From: Rhodobacteraceae bacterium UBA6197
GTDB lineage: Bacteria > Pseudomonadota > Alphaproteobacteria > Rhodobacterales > Rhodobacteraceae
DNA length: 64,000 bases
Reading direction: 5' to 3'
Assembly (NCBI GenBank): GCA_002422085.1
Contig: DISZ01000005.1
Span: 186,001 to 250,000 of the forward strand
Part shown: positions 17,372 to 25,361 of the stretch, one piece after another
How the letters are laid out: each line of letters begins with the position of its first letter
Numbering within the stretch: the stretch's first letter is position 1
The notes under the pieces: generated by a model
What the model was told of the DNA's origin: nothing
Seen by the model: the letters and a program-made list of their open reading frames with translations, nothing else
Databases searched by the model: none
Program-made: the position numbers and the translations under genes

Positions 17372-18376
17372 GTGCAGACGACGATCAGATCCGCGGCACA
17401 ATTCGATGGCATCGGCCTGCATTCCGGTGCCCGCGTGCGCATGGTCGTGAAGCCGGCGCCGGCGGGGCATGGGGTGGTGTTTCGCCGCACCGATGTCACC
17501 GGTGCCGATCCGCTGGTGCCCGCGATCTGGGATGCGGTCACCCCGTCGCGGCTCTGCACGCTGGTGGAAAACGCCGATGGCGTCAGCGTCTCGACGATCG
17601 AACATGTGATGGCGGCGCTGGTCGGCGCCGGGGTGCACAATGCCCTGATCGAGATCGACGGCCCCGAAGTGCCGATTCTCGACGGCTCGTCCGCGCCCTT
17701 CGTGGACGGGATCCGCGCGCAGGGCCTGACCCTTTTGGGCGCGGGGCTGCGCGCGATCCGTGTGCTCAAGCCGGTCGAGGTGCGCGAGGGCGCCGCGGTG
17801 GCGCGGCTTGATCCGGCGCCGGCGCTTGAAATCGACTTTTCGATCGACTTTGACGATGCCGCGATCGGTCATCAGGCCAAGCGGCTGAACATGGCCAATG
17901 GCGCCTTTGTGCGCGAACTGATGGATTGCCGCACCTTCTGTCGTCAGGCCGATGTCGAGCTGATGCGCGCCAATGGGCTGGCTTTGGGTGGCACCTACGA
18001 AAACGCCGTGGTGGTCGAGGGCAACCGGATCCTGTCGCCCGGCGGTCTGCGCCGCGCCGACGAGGCCGTGCGCCACAAGATGCTGGATGCGGTGGGCGAC
18101 CTTGCCTTGGCGGGCGCGCCGATTCTGGGCCGCTACACCGGCACCCGCGCCGGCCACGCGATGACCAACCGGCTGCTGCGCGCGCTCTTTGCCGACGACT
18201 CGGCCTGGGAATGGACCGATTGCACGCCCGCGCAGGCCTATAGCCTGCCCGGCGCGGGGGTCTGCGTCACGCAAAGCCCCAACCTCAACCTCAACCGCAA
18301 ACTCAGCCCGAAACCGGGCCGAAAATCGGGCCCGGCTCTGCCCAAACCCCGCGGTCAGAGCGCGGTATTTGCCTGA
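17372..18376 (+). CDS. lpxC: UDP-3-O-acyl-N-acetylglucosamine deacetylase LpxC
   Basis: LpxC is the zinc-dependent cytoplasmic deacetylase of the committed step of lipid A synthesis. The 334-residue product has the zinc ligands His78 (TIEHVMAAL), His235 and Asp239 (HKMLDAVGDLAL), and the catalytic His262 (GHAMTNRLL). The C-terminus extends about 30 residues past the usual end, with a basic Asn/Lys/Pro-rich tail (NLNLNRKLSPKPGRK). The start is GTG at 17372. The stop codon lies in the loop of a perfect 7-bp inverted repeat. Position after ftsZ is common in proteobacteria. Confidence 0.95.
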   Translation: MQTTIRSAAQFDGIGLHSGARVRMVVKPAPAGHGVVFRRTDVTGADPLVPAIWDAVTPSRLCTLVENADGVSVSTIEHVMAALVGAGVHNALIEIDGPEVPILDGSSAPFVDGIRAQGLTLLGAGLRAIRVLKPVEVREGAAVARLDPAPALEIDFSIDFDDAAIGHQAKRLNMANGAFVRELMDCRTFCRQADVELMRANGLALGGTYENAVVVEGNRILSPGGLRRADEAVRHKMLDAVGDLALAGAPILGRYTGTRAGHAMTNRLLRALFADDSAWEWTDCTPAQAYSLPGAGVCVTQSPNLNLNRKLSPKPGRKSGPALPKPRGQSAVFA

Positions 18377-18383
18377 GGCAAAT
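18367..18383 (+). promoter_or_regulatory. Perfect 7-bp hairpin with the lpxC stop codon as loop
   Basis: ATTTGCC, then TGA (the lpxC stop), then GGCAAAT. There is no T-run after it, so it is not a classical terminator. It could act in mRNA 3' stability or translation termination (inference). Confidence 0.4.
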
Positions 18384-18517
18384 TGCACCGGCTTCCCAAG
18401 CTGTTGATCCCGGGTGTGAAAGGCGTTTTGCGCCCCGGATTTTTCTGTGCTAGGACGAATGAAACAGCCGCTTCGGGCGGCACTTTGATGATGACAGGCA
18501 ACGGGATAGGGCAGGAC

Positions 18518-19363
18518 ATGGCGCGCGGCAGATCGGCGGCTCAACTGGTCGGAAGTCTCGTTTTGGCATCCGTTTTGACGGCCTGCGCCGGTGGCGACAA
18601 GGAACCGTCGCTGGAAAGCTTTACCGCGCAGGAAATCTACAAGCGCGGCGAATACGAGCTGGAAACCGGCAATCCGCGCAAACCCGAAACCGCGCTGCGC
18701 TATTTCTCCGAGGTCGAGCGCCTCTACCCCTATTCCGAATGGGCCAAGCGCGCCTTGATCATGCAGGCCTTTGCGCAGCATAAATCCAAGGATTACGAGG
18801 CCGCCCGCGGTTCGGCGCAGCGCTTTATCGACACCTATCCCGGCGATGAAGACGCGGCCTATGCCAAATACCTGCTGGCGCTTTCCTATTACGACCAGAT
18901 CGACGAGGTCGGCCGCGATCAGGGCCTGACCTTCCAGGCGTTGCAGGCCTTGCGCGCGGTGATCGAGGAATACCCCGATAGCGAATATGCGCGCTCGGCG
19001 ATTCTCAAGTTCGACCTCGCCTTCGACCATCTGGCGGCGAAGGAAATGGAAATCGGGCGCTATTACCTGAAAAAGGGCCATTACGCCGCGGCGATCAACC
19101 GCTTCCGCGTGGTGGTCGAACAGTTCCAGACCACCTCGCACACGCCCGAGGCGCTGCACCGTCTGGTCGAGGCCTATCTGGCCCTGGGTCTGACCGACGA
19201 GGCCCAGACCGCCGGGGCGATTCTGGGCCATAACTTCCAGTCCTCGCCGTTCTATGAAGACAGCTATCGGCTGCTGACCGGTCAGGGGCTGGCGCTGGAA
19301 GCCAAGGGTGACAGCTGGCTGAGCAAGGTCTACCGCCAGGTGCTGCGCGGCGAATGGCTCTAG
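18518..19363 (+). CDS. bamD: Outer-membrane assembly lipoprotein BamD
   Basis: BamD is the essential outer-membrane lipoprotein of the BAM complex that folds beta-barrel proteins. Started at ATG 18518 it has 281 residues: a signal peptide (1-22) ending in a lipobox LTAC, lipid-modified Cys23, then five TPR-type repeats. BamD-typical segments include YKRGEYELETGNP and AALRYFSEVERLYPYSEWA-like sequence around residues 45-75. An in-frame ATG at 18488 would add ten residues ahead of the signal peptide. The start at 18518 is preferred because AGGGCAGGA lies just before it. Older name ComL/YfiO. It is followed by a 15-bp repeat tract and recN. Confidence 0.93.
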   Translation: MARGRSAAQLVGSLVLASVLTACAGGDKEPSLESFTAQEIYKRGEYELETGNPRKPETALRYFSEVERLYPYSEWAKRALIMQAFAQHKSKDYEAARGSAQRFIDTYPGDEDAAYAKYLLALSYYDQIDEVGRDQGLTFQALQALRAVIEEYPDSEYARSAILKFDLAFDHLAAKEMEIGRYYLKKGHYAAAINRFRVVVEQFQTTSHTPEALHRLVEAYLALGLTDEAQTAGAILGHNFQSSPFYEDSYRLLTGQGLALEAKGDSWLSKVYRQVLRGEWL

Positions 19364-19370
19364 CCCGGCA

Positions 19371-19455
19371 GGCCGTGACCGGAAGGGCCGTGACCAGAAG
19401 GGCCGTGACCAGAGGGGCCGTGACCAGAAGGGCGGGGACCAGAGGGGCGGGGACC
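19371..19455. repeat. 15-bp tandem repeat covering the recN ribosome-binding region
   Basis: The unit GGGCCGTGACCAGAA, with small changes, is repeated at a strict 15-bp period (GTGACC or GGGACC at 19375, 19390, 19405, 19420, 19435 and 19450). The tract fills the entire bamD-recN gap. Its last unit, AGAGGGGCGGGGACCG, supplies the recN Shine-Dalgarno, so copy-number change would alter the leader directly. Confidence 0.9.
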
Positions 19456-19456
19456 G

Positions 19457-21106
19457 ATGCTTCGATCACTTGAGATTCGGGATATGCTGCTGATCGACCG
19501 TCTGGAACTGGGGTTTCAGCCGGGTCTGAACGTGCTGACCGGCGAAACCGGGGCCGGCAAGTCGATCCTGCTTGATTGCCTTGGCTTCGTGCTGGGCTGG
19601 CGCGGCCGGGCCGAACTGGTGCGCGCCGGCGCCGATCAGGGCGAGGTCACGGCGGTCTTCGATCTGCCGCCGGGTCATGCCGCCCATGCGATTCTGGCCG
19701 AGGCCGGGCTGCCGGGCGGGTCCGAGCTGATCTTGCGCCGGGTCAACGCCGCCGACGGGCGCAAGACCGCCTTCATCAACGACCGCCGCGCCTCGGGCGA
19801 GGTGCTGCGCAACCTGGCCGACACGCTGGTCGAACTGCATGGCCAGCATGACGACGGCGGCCTGCTCAATCCGCGCGGCCATCGGGTGTTGCTCGATGCC
19901 TTTGCCGGGCACGACGCCGATCTGGCCGATCTGCGCGCCGCCTGGACCGCCTGCACCGCCGCCCGCCGCCGCCTGACCGAGGCCGAGGCGGCGCTGGACG
20001 CGGTCCGGACCGAAGAGGATTTCCTGCGCCACGCCGTCAAGGAACTGGACCAGCTTGCCCCCGAACCGGGCGAAGAGGCCAGCCTCGATACCCGCCGCCG
20101 CCTGATGCAGGGCGCCGAAAAGATCCGCGCGGATGTGGCCCGCGCGCTGTCGGCACTGGGCTCCGAGGGCGCCGAAGGGGTGATGCGCGATGCGAACCGC
20201 TGGCTTGAAGGCGCCGCCGAAAAGGCCGAGGGCCGACTCGAGGCGCCGCTGGCCGCGCTCGACCGCGCGCTGATCGAACTGGGCGAGGCGCATCAGGGGG
20301 TCGAAAAGGTGCTCGAGGCGCTGTCGTTTGACCCCTATCAGCTTGAGGCGGTCGAAGAACGGCTGTTCGCGATTCGGGCGCTGGCGCGCAAGCATGGCGT
20401 TCTGGCCGATGATCTGGGCGACTTTGCGCAGGGCTTGCGCGACCGTCTGGCGGCACTGGATGGCGGCGCGGGGCAGATCAAGGCGCTTGCCGCCGACCTC
20501 GCCACGCAAGAGGCCAGCTATGACGCGCGCGCCGCCAAGCTTGGGCTCGCGCGGCGGGCGGCGGCGCGGCGGCTGGATCGGGCGATGGCCGCCGAACTGG
20601 CGCCGCTCAAGATGGAGCGCGCGGTTTTCGCCACCCATGTCAGCGCCGCCGATCCCGGCCCCGAGGGGCGCGACAGCGTTGCCTTTACCGTCGCCACCAA
20701 CCCCGGCGCCCCGGCGGGGCCGCTGAACAAGATCGCCTCGGGGGGGGAATTGTCGCGCTTCTTGCTGGCGCTCAAGGTCTGCCTGTCGCAGGGCGCCGAT
20801 GCGCTGGTGATGATCTTTGACGAAATCGACCGCGGTGTCGGCGGCGCCACCGCCGATGCGGTCGGCCGCCGTCTGGCGCGGCTGGCCGGCGGGGCACAGG
20901 TGCTGGTCGTCACCCACAGCCCGCAGGTCGCGGCGCGCGGCGGCCACCATTGGCGCGTCGAGAAAAAGGTCTCGGGCGGGGTGACCACCTCGACCGTGGT
21001 GCCGCTGGCCAAGGCCGACCGGGTTGATGAGATCGCCCGGATGCTGTCGGGCGACCGCGTGACCGAGGCCGCCCGCGCCGCCGCCAGCGAACTGCTGACC
21101 CCCTGA
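19457..21106 (+). CDS. recN: DNA repair protein RecN
   Basis: RecN is an SMC-like ATPase acting in double-strand-break repair. The 549-residue product has the Walker A GETGAGKS (29-36) and a coiled-coil middle rich in Ala/Glu/Arg (about 150-390). The ABC-type signature region is GGELSRFLLALK, and Walker B is VMIFDEIDRGVGG. The C-terminal VTHSPQVAARG is the switch segment. ATG 19457 follows the G-rich last unit of the upstream tandem repeat. It lies downstream of bamD in the same direction, an arrangement common in this order. Confidence 0.96.
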   Translation: MLRSLEIRDMLLIDRLELGFQPGLNVLTGETGAGKSILLDCLGFVLGWRGRAELVRAGADQGEVTAVFDLPPGHAAHAILAEAGLPGGSELILRRVNAADGRKTAFINDRRASGEVLRNLADTLVELHGQHDDGGLLNPRGHRVLLDAFAGHDADLADLRAAWTACTAARRRLTEAEAALDAVRTEEDFLRHAVKELDQLAPEPGEEASLDTRRRLMQGAEKIRADVARALSALGSEGAEGVMRDANRWLEGAAEKAEGRLEAPLAALDRALIELGEAHQGVEKVLEALSFDPYQLEAVEERLFAIRALARKHGVLADDLGDFAQGLRDRLAALDGGAGQIKALAADLATQEASYDARAAKLGLARRAAARRLDRAMAAELAPLKMERAVFATHVSAADPGPEGRDSVAFTVATNPGAPAGPLNKIASGGELSRFLLALKVCLSQGADALVMIFDEIDRGVGGATADAVGRRLARLAGGAQVLVVTHSPQVAARGGHHWRVEKKVSGGVTTSTVVPLAKADRVDEIARMLSGDRVTEAARAAASELLTP

Positions 21107-21370
21107 GCCCCGCGCCACCCCCTGAGCCCCGCGCCGCCACCGCCTTTGACCGCGCGCCGCCCTCTTTTTTGACCGCATCGCCCCCTGAGTCCCGCGCCGA
21201 CCCCGCACCGTCCCCCAAAGGCCCCCTCAGCCGCAGACCGCCGCTCTGATCCGATGAACGGCTTTCATCTTCGCCCAAATATCCCCCGCGGAGCGACCCG
21301 TCCTTGCCGCCCGCGCCAAAGATGCGGCGAAGGCGCCGCCATCCCGGCCCGCCTCCCGCAACCTTCCGGC
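21107..21370. other. Convergent recN / SnoaL-like spacer, no gene
   Basis: The first part holds imperfect repeats of CCCCTGAGCCCCGCGCC (two adjacent copies at about 21100-21137, a variant near 21181). The second part holds copy C of the dispersed element. No coding potential was recognised. Confidence 0.6.
21263..21296 (-). repeat. Dispersed intergenic element, copy C
   Basis: Plus-strand sequence TTTCATCTTCGCCCAAATAT then CCCCCGCGGAGCG; on the reverse strand it is the standard core. It lies between two convergent stop codons, 157 bp after recN and 75 bp beyond the SnoaL-like gene. Confidence 0.9.
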
Positions 21371-21760
21371 CTAGCCCTCGGCCACGAATTGCGCGGCGAC
21401 GATCTCCCAGCCCTTGGCGCCGACGCCCAGTGTCGCGGCCAGAACCGCGCCGATCCGACCCGCATCGGTGCCATCGACATGCACGATCCCCGACAGCACG
21501 AAGCGCTGGATCAGCACCGCCGCATGCGGCCCGAGCGGGCGCAGCTTGCTGCGTCCGGTGACCAGCCGGGCGCGGGCGAAGGCGCCCGACATCTCGCCCG
21601 CCAACAGCGCGGCGATCTCGGCGCGGCCTTCGGCGGCGCCGCCGGTCAGGCTCAGAAAATCGGCGTCCTCGGCAAACAGCTCGGCCAGCGCCTGCGCATC
21701 GCGCGCGCCCCAGGCCAGGGCAAAGGCGCGCGGCAGATCGGCCGGCGCATTCAGGCTCAT
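21371..21760 (-). CDS. SnoaL-like / SgcJ-type NTF2-fold protein
   Basis: The 129-residue protein has the NTF2-like (DUF4440/SgcJ) pattern. It starts with FALAWGARDAQALAELFAEDADFLSLTGG, then an RAEI...LLAGEMSGAF helix, and three beta strands including AAVLIQRFVLSG. Members of this fold are small isomerases, dehydratases or binding proteins; no catalytic assignment is possible here. Its ATG overlaps the stop of the upstream FAD dehydrogenase as ATGA, so the two are made together, and a functional link is likely but unknown. Confidence 0.7.
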   Translation of the reverse strand: MSLNAPADLPRAFALAWGARDAQALAELFAEDADFLSLTGGAAEGRAEIAALLAGEMSGAFARARLVTGRSKLRPLGPHAAVLIQRFVLSGIVHVDGTDAGRIGAVLAATLGVGAKGWEIVAAQFVAEG

Positions 21761-23151
21761 GGCGCGGTCTCCGGGGCGTCGGAACCGGGCACCAGCTTGC
21801 CGGGATTGAGAATGTTCAACGGGTCCAGCGCCGCCTTGAGCGCGCCCATCACCTGCCAGCCCGCGCCGTGTTCCTCGGCCATCAGCCCGCGCTTGCCGAT
21901 CCCGATGCCATGTTCGCCGGTGATCGTGCCGCCCATCGCAAGGGCGCGCCGGGCCATCCGCCCGGCCAGCCGCTTGGCGCGGGCCAGCTCGTCGGCATTG
22001 CCGCGTTCAAGCAACAGGATCGCGTGGAAATTGCCATCCCCGACATGGCCCAGAATCGGCCCGGTCAGCCCTTCGGCGGCGATATCGGCGCGGGTTTCGC
22101 GCACCGCCTCGGCCAGCCGCGACATCGGCACGCAGATATCGGTCACCAACCCCATCGAGCCCGGCCGCGCGGCAAGGCAGGCCGGGTAGGCGCCGTGCCG
22201 CATCTTCCACAGCGCGCCGCGGGCCTCGGCGGTGCAGGCCCATTCAAACCCGGCGCCGCCCATCTCATCGACCAGTTCGCCAAAGCGCGCGGCCTGTTCG
22301 GCCACCCCCGCCTGCGAGCCGTGAAACTCGACCATCAGATGCGGCTTTTCGGGCAGATGCGTGCCGGCATGGGCGTTGAAGGCCCGCGCCACCGCCGCGT
22401 CAACAAACTCGATCCGGGCAATCGGTATCCCGAGCCCGATCGTCGCCATCACCGTTTCAACTGCCCGGTCGAAATCATCAAAGGCGCAGACGGCGGCGCT
22501 GATCGCCTCGGGAACACCGTGCAGCCGCAAGGTCAGTTCGGTGATGATCCCCAGCGTGCCCTCGGACCCCAGCATCAGCGCGGTCAGATCATAGCCCGAG
22601 GACGATTTCGCCGCCCGGCTGCCGGTGCGGATGATCCGGCCATCGGCCAGCACCACCTCGAGCGCCAGAACATTGTCGCGCATCGTCCCGTAGCGCACCG
22701 TGGTGGTGCCGCTGGCGCGAGTCGCGGCCATGCCCCCAAGGCTGGCATTGGCGCCCGGATCGACCGGGAAAAACAGCCCCGTCGCGCGCAGTTCGGTATT
22801 CAGCGCCTCACGCGTCAGCCCCGGCTGCACCACCGCCTGCATGTCGCCCTGATGCACCGCCAGAACCCGGTTCATCCGCCCCATGTCGAGGCTGATCCCG
22901 CCTTGCGCCGCCAACGCGTGCCCCTCGAGCGAGGTGCCGGTGCCCCAGGCGACCACCGGCACGTTTTCGCGCGCGCAGATCTGCACGATCCGCGAGACTT
23001 CCTCGGTTGTTTCGGGGTAGGCCACGGCATCGGGCGGCATCGGCGCGAACCAGGTTTCACTGGCGCCATGCTGGTCGCGGTCGGCGGTCGCACGGCTGAG
23101 GCGGGGCCCGAGAAGGGCGGCAAGGTCGGTCAGGGCTTGGGTCAGGGGCAT
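21757..23151 (-). CDS. FAD-linked D-lactate/glycolate-type dehydrogenase
   Basis: This 464-residue flavoprotein belongs to the GlcD/Dld2 family. The N-terminal FAD_binding_4 domain has PVVAWGTGTSLEGHALA and DPGANASLGGMAATRASGT. The C-terminal FAD-oxidase domain includes GHVGDGNFHAILL (metal-binding His) and GEHGIGIGKR. It most resembles cytochrome-type D-lactate dehydrogenase (LDHD); glycolate or another D-2-hydroxyacid cannot be excluded. ATG 23151 has CCGGAGAACC upstream. The frame is open further 5', but that part is repeat DNA. It is coupled to the SnoaL-like gene. Confidence 0.85.
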   Translation of the reverse strand: MPLTQALTDLAALLGPRLSRATADRDQHGASETWFAPMPPDAVAYPETTEEVSRIVQICARENVPVVAWGTGTSLEGHALAAQGGISLDMGRMNRVLAVHQGDMQAVVQPGLTREALNTELRATGLFFPVDPGANASLGGMAATRASGTTTVRYGTMRDNVLALEVVLADGRIIRTGSRAAKSSSGYDLTALMLGSEGTLGIITELTLRLHGVPEAISAAVCAFDDFDRAVETVMATIGLGIPIARIEFVDAAVARAFNAHAGTHLPEKPHLMVEFHGSQAGVAEQAARFGELVDEMGGAGFEWACTAEARGALWKMRHGAYPACLAARPGSMGLVTDICVPMSRLAEAVRETRADIAAEGLTGPILGHVGDGNFHAILLLERGNADELARAKRLAGRMARRALAMGGTITGEHGIGIGKRGLMAEEHGAGWQVMGALKAALDPLNILNPGKLVPGSDAPETAP

Positions 23152-23265
23152 GGGGTTCTCCGGGGCAATCGCGCCCGCGACCCTAGGCCAAGGCGCGGCC
23201 GGGCAAAAGCCCCCGCAAAGCCGATACGCCAAAGCCCGCCGCCCAGCGCCCATGGCGGCGGGGGA

Positions 23266-23299
23266 ACGCTCCGCGGGGGATATTTGGGCGAAGATGAAA
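23266..23299 (+). repeat. Dispersed intergenic element, copy D
   Basis: ACGCTCCGCGGGGGATATTT then GGGCGAAGATGAAA. It is nearly identical to copy C and, in left-flank type, to copy H. It lies antisense to both flanking reverse-strand genes. Confidence 0.9.
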
Positions 23300-23457
23300 G
23301 GTCGGGCGCTCCGCCGGATTTGCGGTGGGCGCGCGCGGGGGATTTGCCGTGGCGAGGTGGGGCGGCGCGAGGTGGGGCGGCGCGGGGTGCCAGCGCCGGG
23401 CCGCGCTGGGGTTGGCCCAGCGCGGGGATGCACCGCAGGGAAGCGCCCGCGTGGGCG

Positions 23458-23531
23458 CACCTGCGGGGATCGGGCACAGGGATGCACCTGCGGGGATCGG
23501 GCACAGGGATGCACCGCGAGGATCGGGCGCG
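23458..23531. repeat. 27-bp tandem repeat
   Basis: Two exact 27-bp units begin at 23458 and 23485 with CACCTGCGGGGATCGGGCAC. A third degenerate unit starts at 23512 and runs almost into the stop codon of the aminopeptidase P gene at 23541. Confidence 0.85.
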
Positions 23532-23540
23532 CAACGGCGC

Positions 23541-25361
23541 CTAGATCGGCGCGCAGGCGCGGCGAAGCCAGTCTTTCGCGCGGGCCGAGACGCGCGGCGA
23601 GATCTGGCGTTCGACCTCGGCGTGGTAGGCATTGAGCCAGTCGCATTCGCCCGGTGACAGCATTTCAGGCAGCAACAGGCGGGTGTCGATTGGCACATAG
23701 GTCAGCGTGCGAAACCCCAGCATCGCGCGCGCGTCGGCATCGGGCAGAGCGGCGGCGGGTTCGACCAGCACGAGGTTTTCGATGCGAATGCCAAAGGCGC
23801 CCTCGCGGTAATAGCCCGGCTCGTTCGACAGGATCATGCCGGGTTGCAGCGGCACCTCGCTGAGCCGCGAGATCCGCGCCGGGCCTTCGTGCACGCTGAG
23901 ATAGGCGCCAACGCCGTGCCCGGTGCCGTGGTCGTAATCCTGCCCGGCCAGCCACAGCGCCTGACGCGCCAGCGGGTCCAGATCGCGCCCCGCGAGGCCC
24001 TTGGGCCAGCGCGCGCGCGACAGCGCGATCATGCCTTGCAGCACACGGGTATAGGGCGCGCGGGCGGCCACTGGCGGCGGGCCGACGGGCAGCGTGCGGG
24101 TGATGTCGGTGGTGCCATCGACATATTGGCCGCCGCTGTCGACCAACAGCAGCGTGCCTTGGGTGATCGCGCGGTTCGAGCCTTCGGTGACCCGGTAGTG
24201 GACGATCGCACCATTCGGGCCGGCGCCGCAGATCGTCTCGAAGCTGATATCGCGCAGCCCGTTGCTGGCGCGACGAAAGTCTTCAAGCGCGCGGACCACG
24301 TCGATCTCGGTCAGGCGGCCCTCGGGGGCGTTGTCGTCAAGCCAGCAGAGAAACTCGACCATCGCGGCACCGTCGCGCAGATGGGCGGCCTGCATGCCGG
24401 CGATCTCGGCGGGGTTCTTCAGCGCCTTGGGCAGCAGGCAGGGGTCATCGGCCCAAAGGATCGCGGTGCCGTTCTCGGTCAATTCCAGCGCCACCTGATA
24501 CGGCGCCGAGGCGGGATCGACGCGCACCGGGCCGCGCAGCCCGCGCAGGGCGGGCGCAAAGGCCGCCTCGGGGCGCAGCGTGATTTCCGCGCCCAGATCG
24601 GCGCGCAAGCCGGTGTCGAATTTCACCGGGTTGGCGAACAGCGTCAGATGGCCGGTGTCGTGCAGAATCGCAAAACCCTGCACCACCGGGTTGCGCGCGA
24701 TATCGGCGCCGCGGATGTTGAGCAGCCAGCACAGGCTGTCGGGCAGGGTGATGACGGCGGCGCGGGCACCGCTGTCGCGCAAGCCCTGTGCCAGACGGGC
24801 GCGTTTCGAGGCGCTGTCTTCGCCGGCAAATTCCAGCGGATGCGCAAAGGCGGGCGCGGCCGGAGGGGCGGGTTGATCTGGCCAGATCGCATCGATCAAA
24901 TTCCTGACAGGACAAAGGCTTATGCCGCTGTCTTCAAGCGATGCCTTAAGATCGTCGATCTCTTTTTGGCTGTGCAGCCAAGGGTCAAAGCCAACCTTCG
25001 CACCGCCGACCTTCGCGCCACTGGCAAGGGCGTCGCGCAGCCAGGCGCCGGGCTTGGTCTCGGGCCAGTGCACCGGGGTAAAGCTGGCCAGGTCGATCTG
25101 GCTGCGCACCTGCACCCGGTAGCGCCCGTCGATGAAGACGCCGGCGCGGTCGGCCAGCACCACCGCAAACCCCGCCGAGCCGGTAAAGCCGGTCAGCCAG
25201 GCCAGACGGTCGTCATGCGGCGCGACATATTCACCCTGATACGCATCGGCGCGCGGCACCAGATAACCGGCCAGCCCTTCGGCCGCCATCACCGCGCGCA
25301 AGCTCGCCAGACGCGGCGCGCCGTCGTCCGGGCAGGTGCGGCTAGTGAAATCCTGAAACAT
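23541..25361 (-). CDS. Aminopeptidase P family (Xaa-Pro aminopeptidase), three-domain type
   Basis: This M24-family metallopeptidase removes N-terminal residues before proline. The 606-residue length and two creatinase-like N-terminal domains plus a C-terminal extension match the eukaryote-like long aminopeptidase P. Catalytic-domain motifs are HYRVTEGSNRA, the metal-binding Asp pair in LLLVDSGGQYVDGTTDITRT, GHGVGAYLSVHEGP with the metal His, and the Glu ligands in NEPGYYREG and RIENLVLV. The ATG at 25361 overlaps the cobT TGA (TGATG); a TTG one codon earlier is less likely. Translational coupling to cobT is clear, while a functional link is not. Confidence 0.92.
   Translation of the reverse strand: MFQDFTSRTCPDDGAPRLASLRAVMAAEGLAGYLVPRADAYQGEYVAPHDDRLAWLTGFTGSAGFAVVLADRAGVFIDGRYRVQVRSQIDLASFTPVHWPETKPGAWLRDALASGAKVGGAKVGFDPWLHSQKEIDDLKASLEDSGISLCPVRNLIDAIWPDQPAPPAAPAFAHPLEFAGEDSASKRARLAQGLRDSGARAAVITLPDSLCWLLNIRGADIARNPVVQGFAILHDTGHLTLFANPVKFDTGLRADLGAEITLRPEAAFAPALRGLRGPVRVDPASAPYQVALELTENGTAILWADDPCLLPKALKNPAEIAGMQAAHLRDGAAMVEFLCWLDDNAPEGRLTEIDVVRALEDFRRASNGLRDISFETICGAGPNGAIVHYRVTEGSNRAITQGTLLLVDSGGQYVDGTTDITRTLPVGPPPVAARAPYTRVLQGMIALSRARWPKGLAGRDLDPLARQALWLAGQDYDHGTGHGVGAYLSVHEGPARISRLSEVPLQPGMILSNEPGYYREGAFGIRIENLVLVEPAAALPDADARAMLGFRTLTYVPIDTRLLLPEMLSPGECDWLNAYHAEVERQISPRVSARAKDWLRRACAPI

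Larger units (their letters stand above)
23152..23540. other. 389-bp spacer with two minisatellites and element copy D
   Basis: From left to right: GC-rich unique DNA; copy D of the dispersed element (23266-23299); a 15-bp GGCGCGAGGTGGGGC repeat near 23345-23390; and a 27-bp tandem repeat (23458-23511 plus a partial third unit) whose period is a multiple of 3. No gene was recognised. Confidence 0.65.

Noticed and set aside
17312..19231. 639-codon reverse-strand frame over lpxC and bamD
   Set aside because: Complement of two genuine genes; no homology recognised and no ribosome-binding site.
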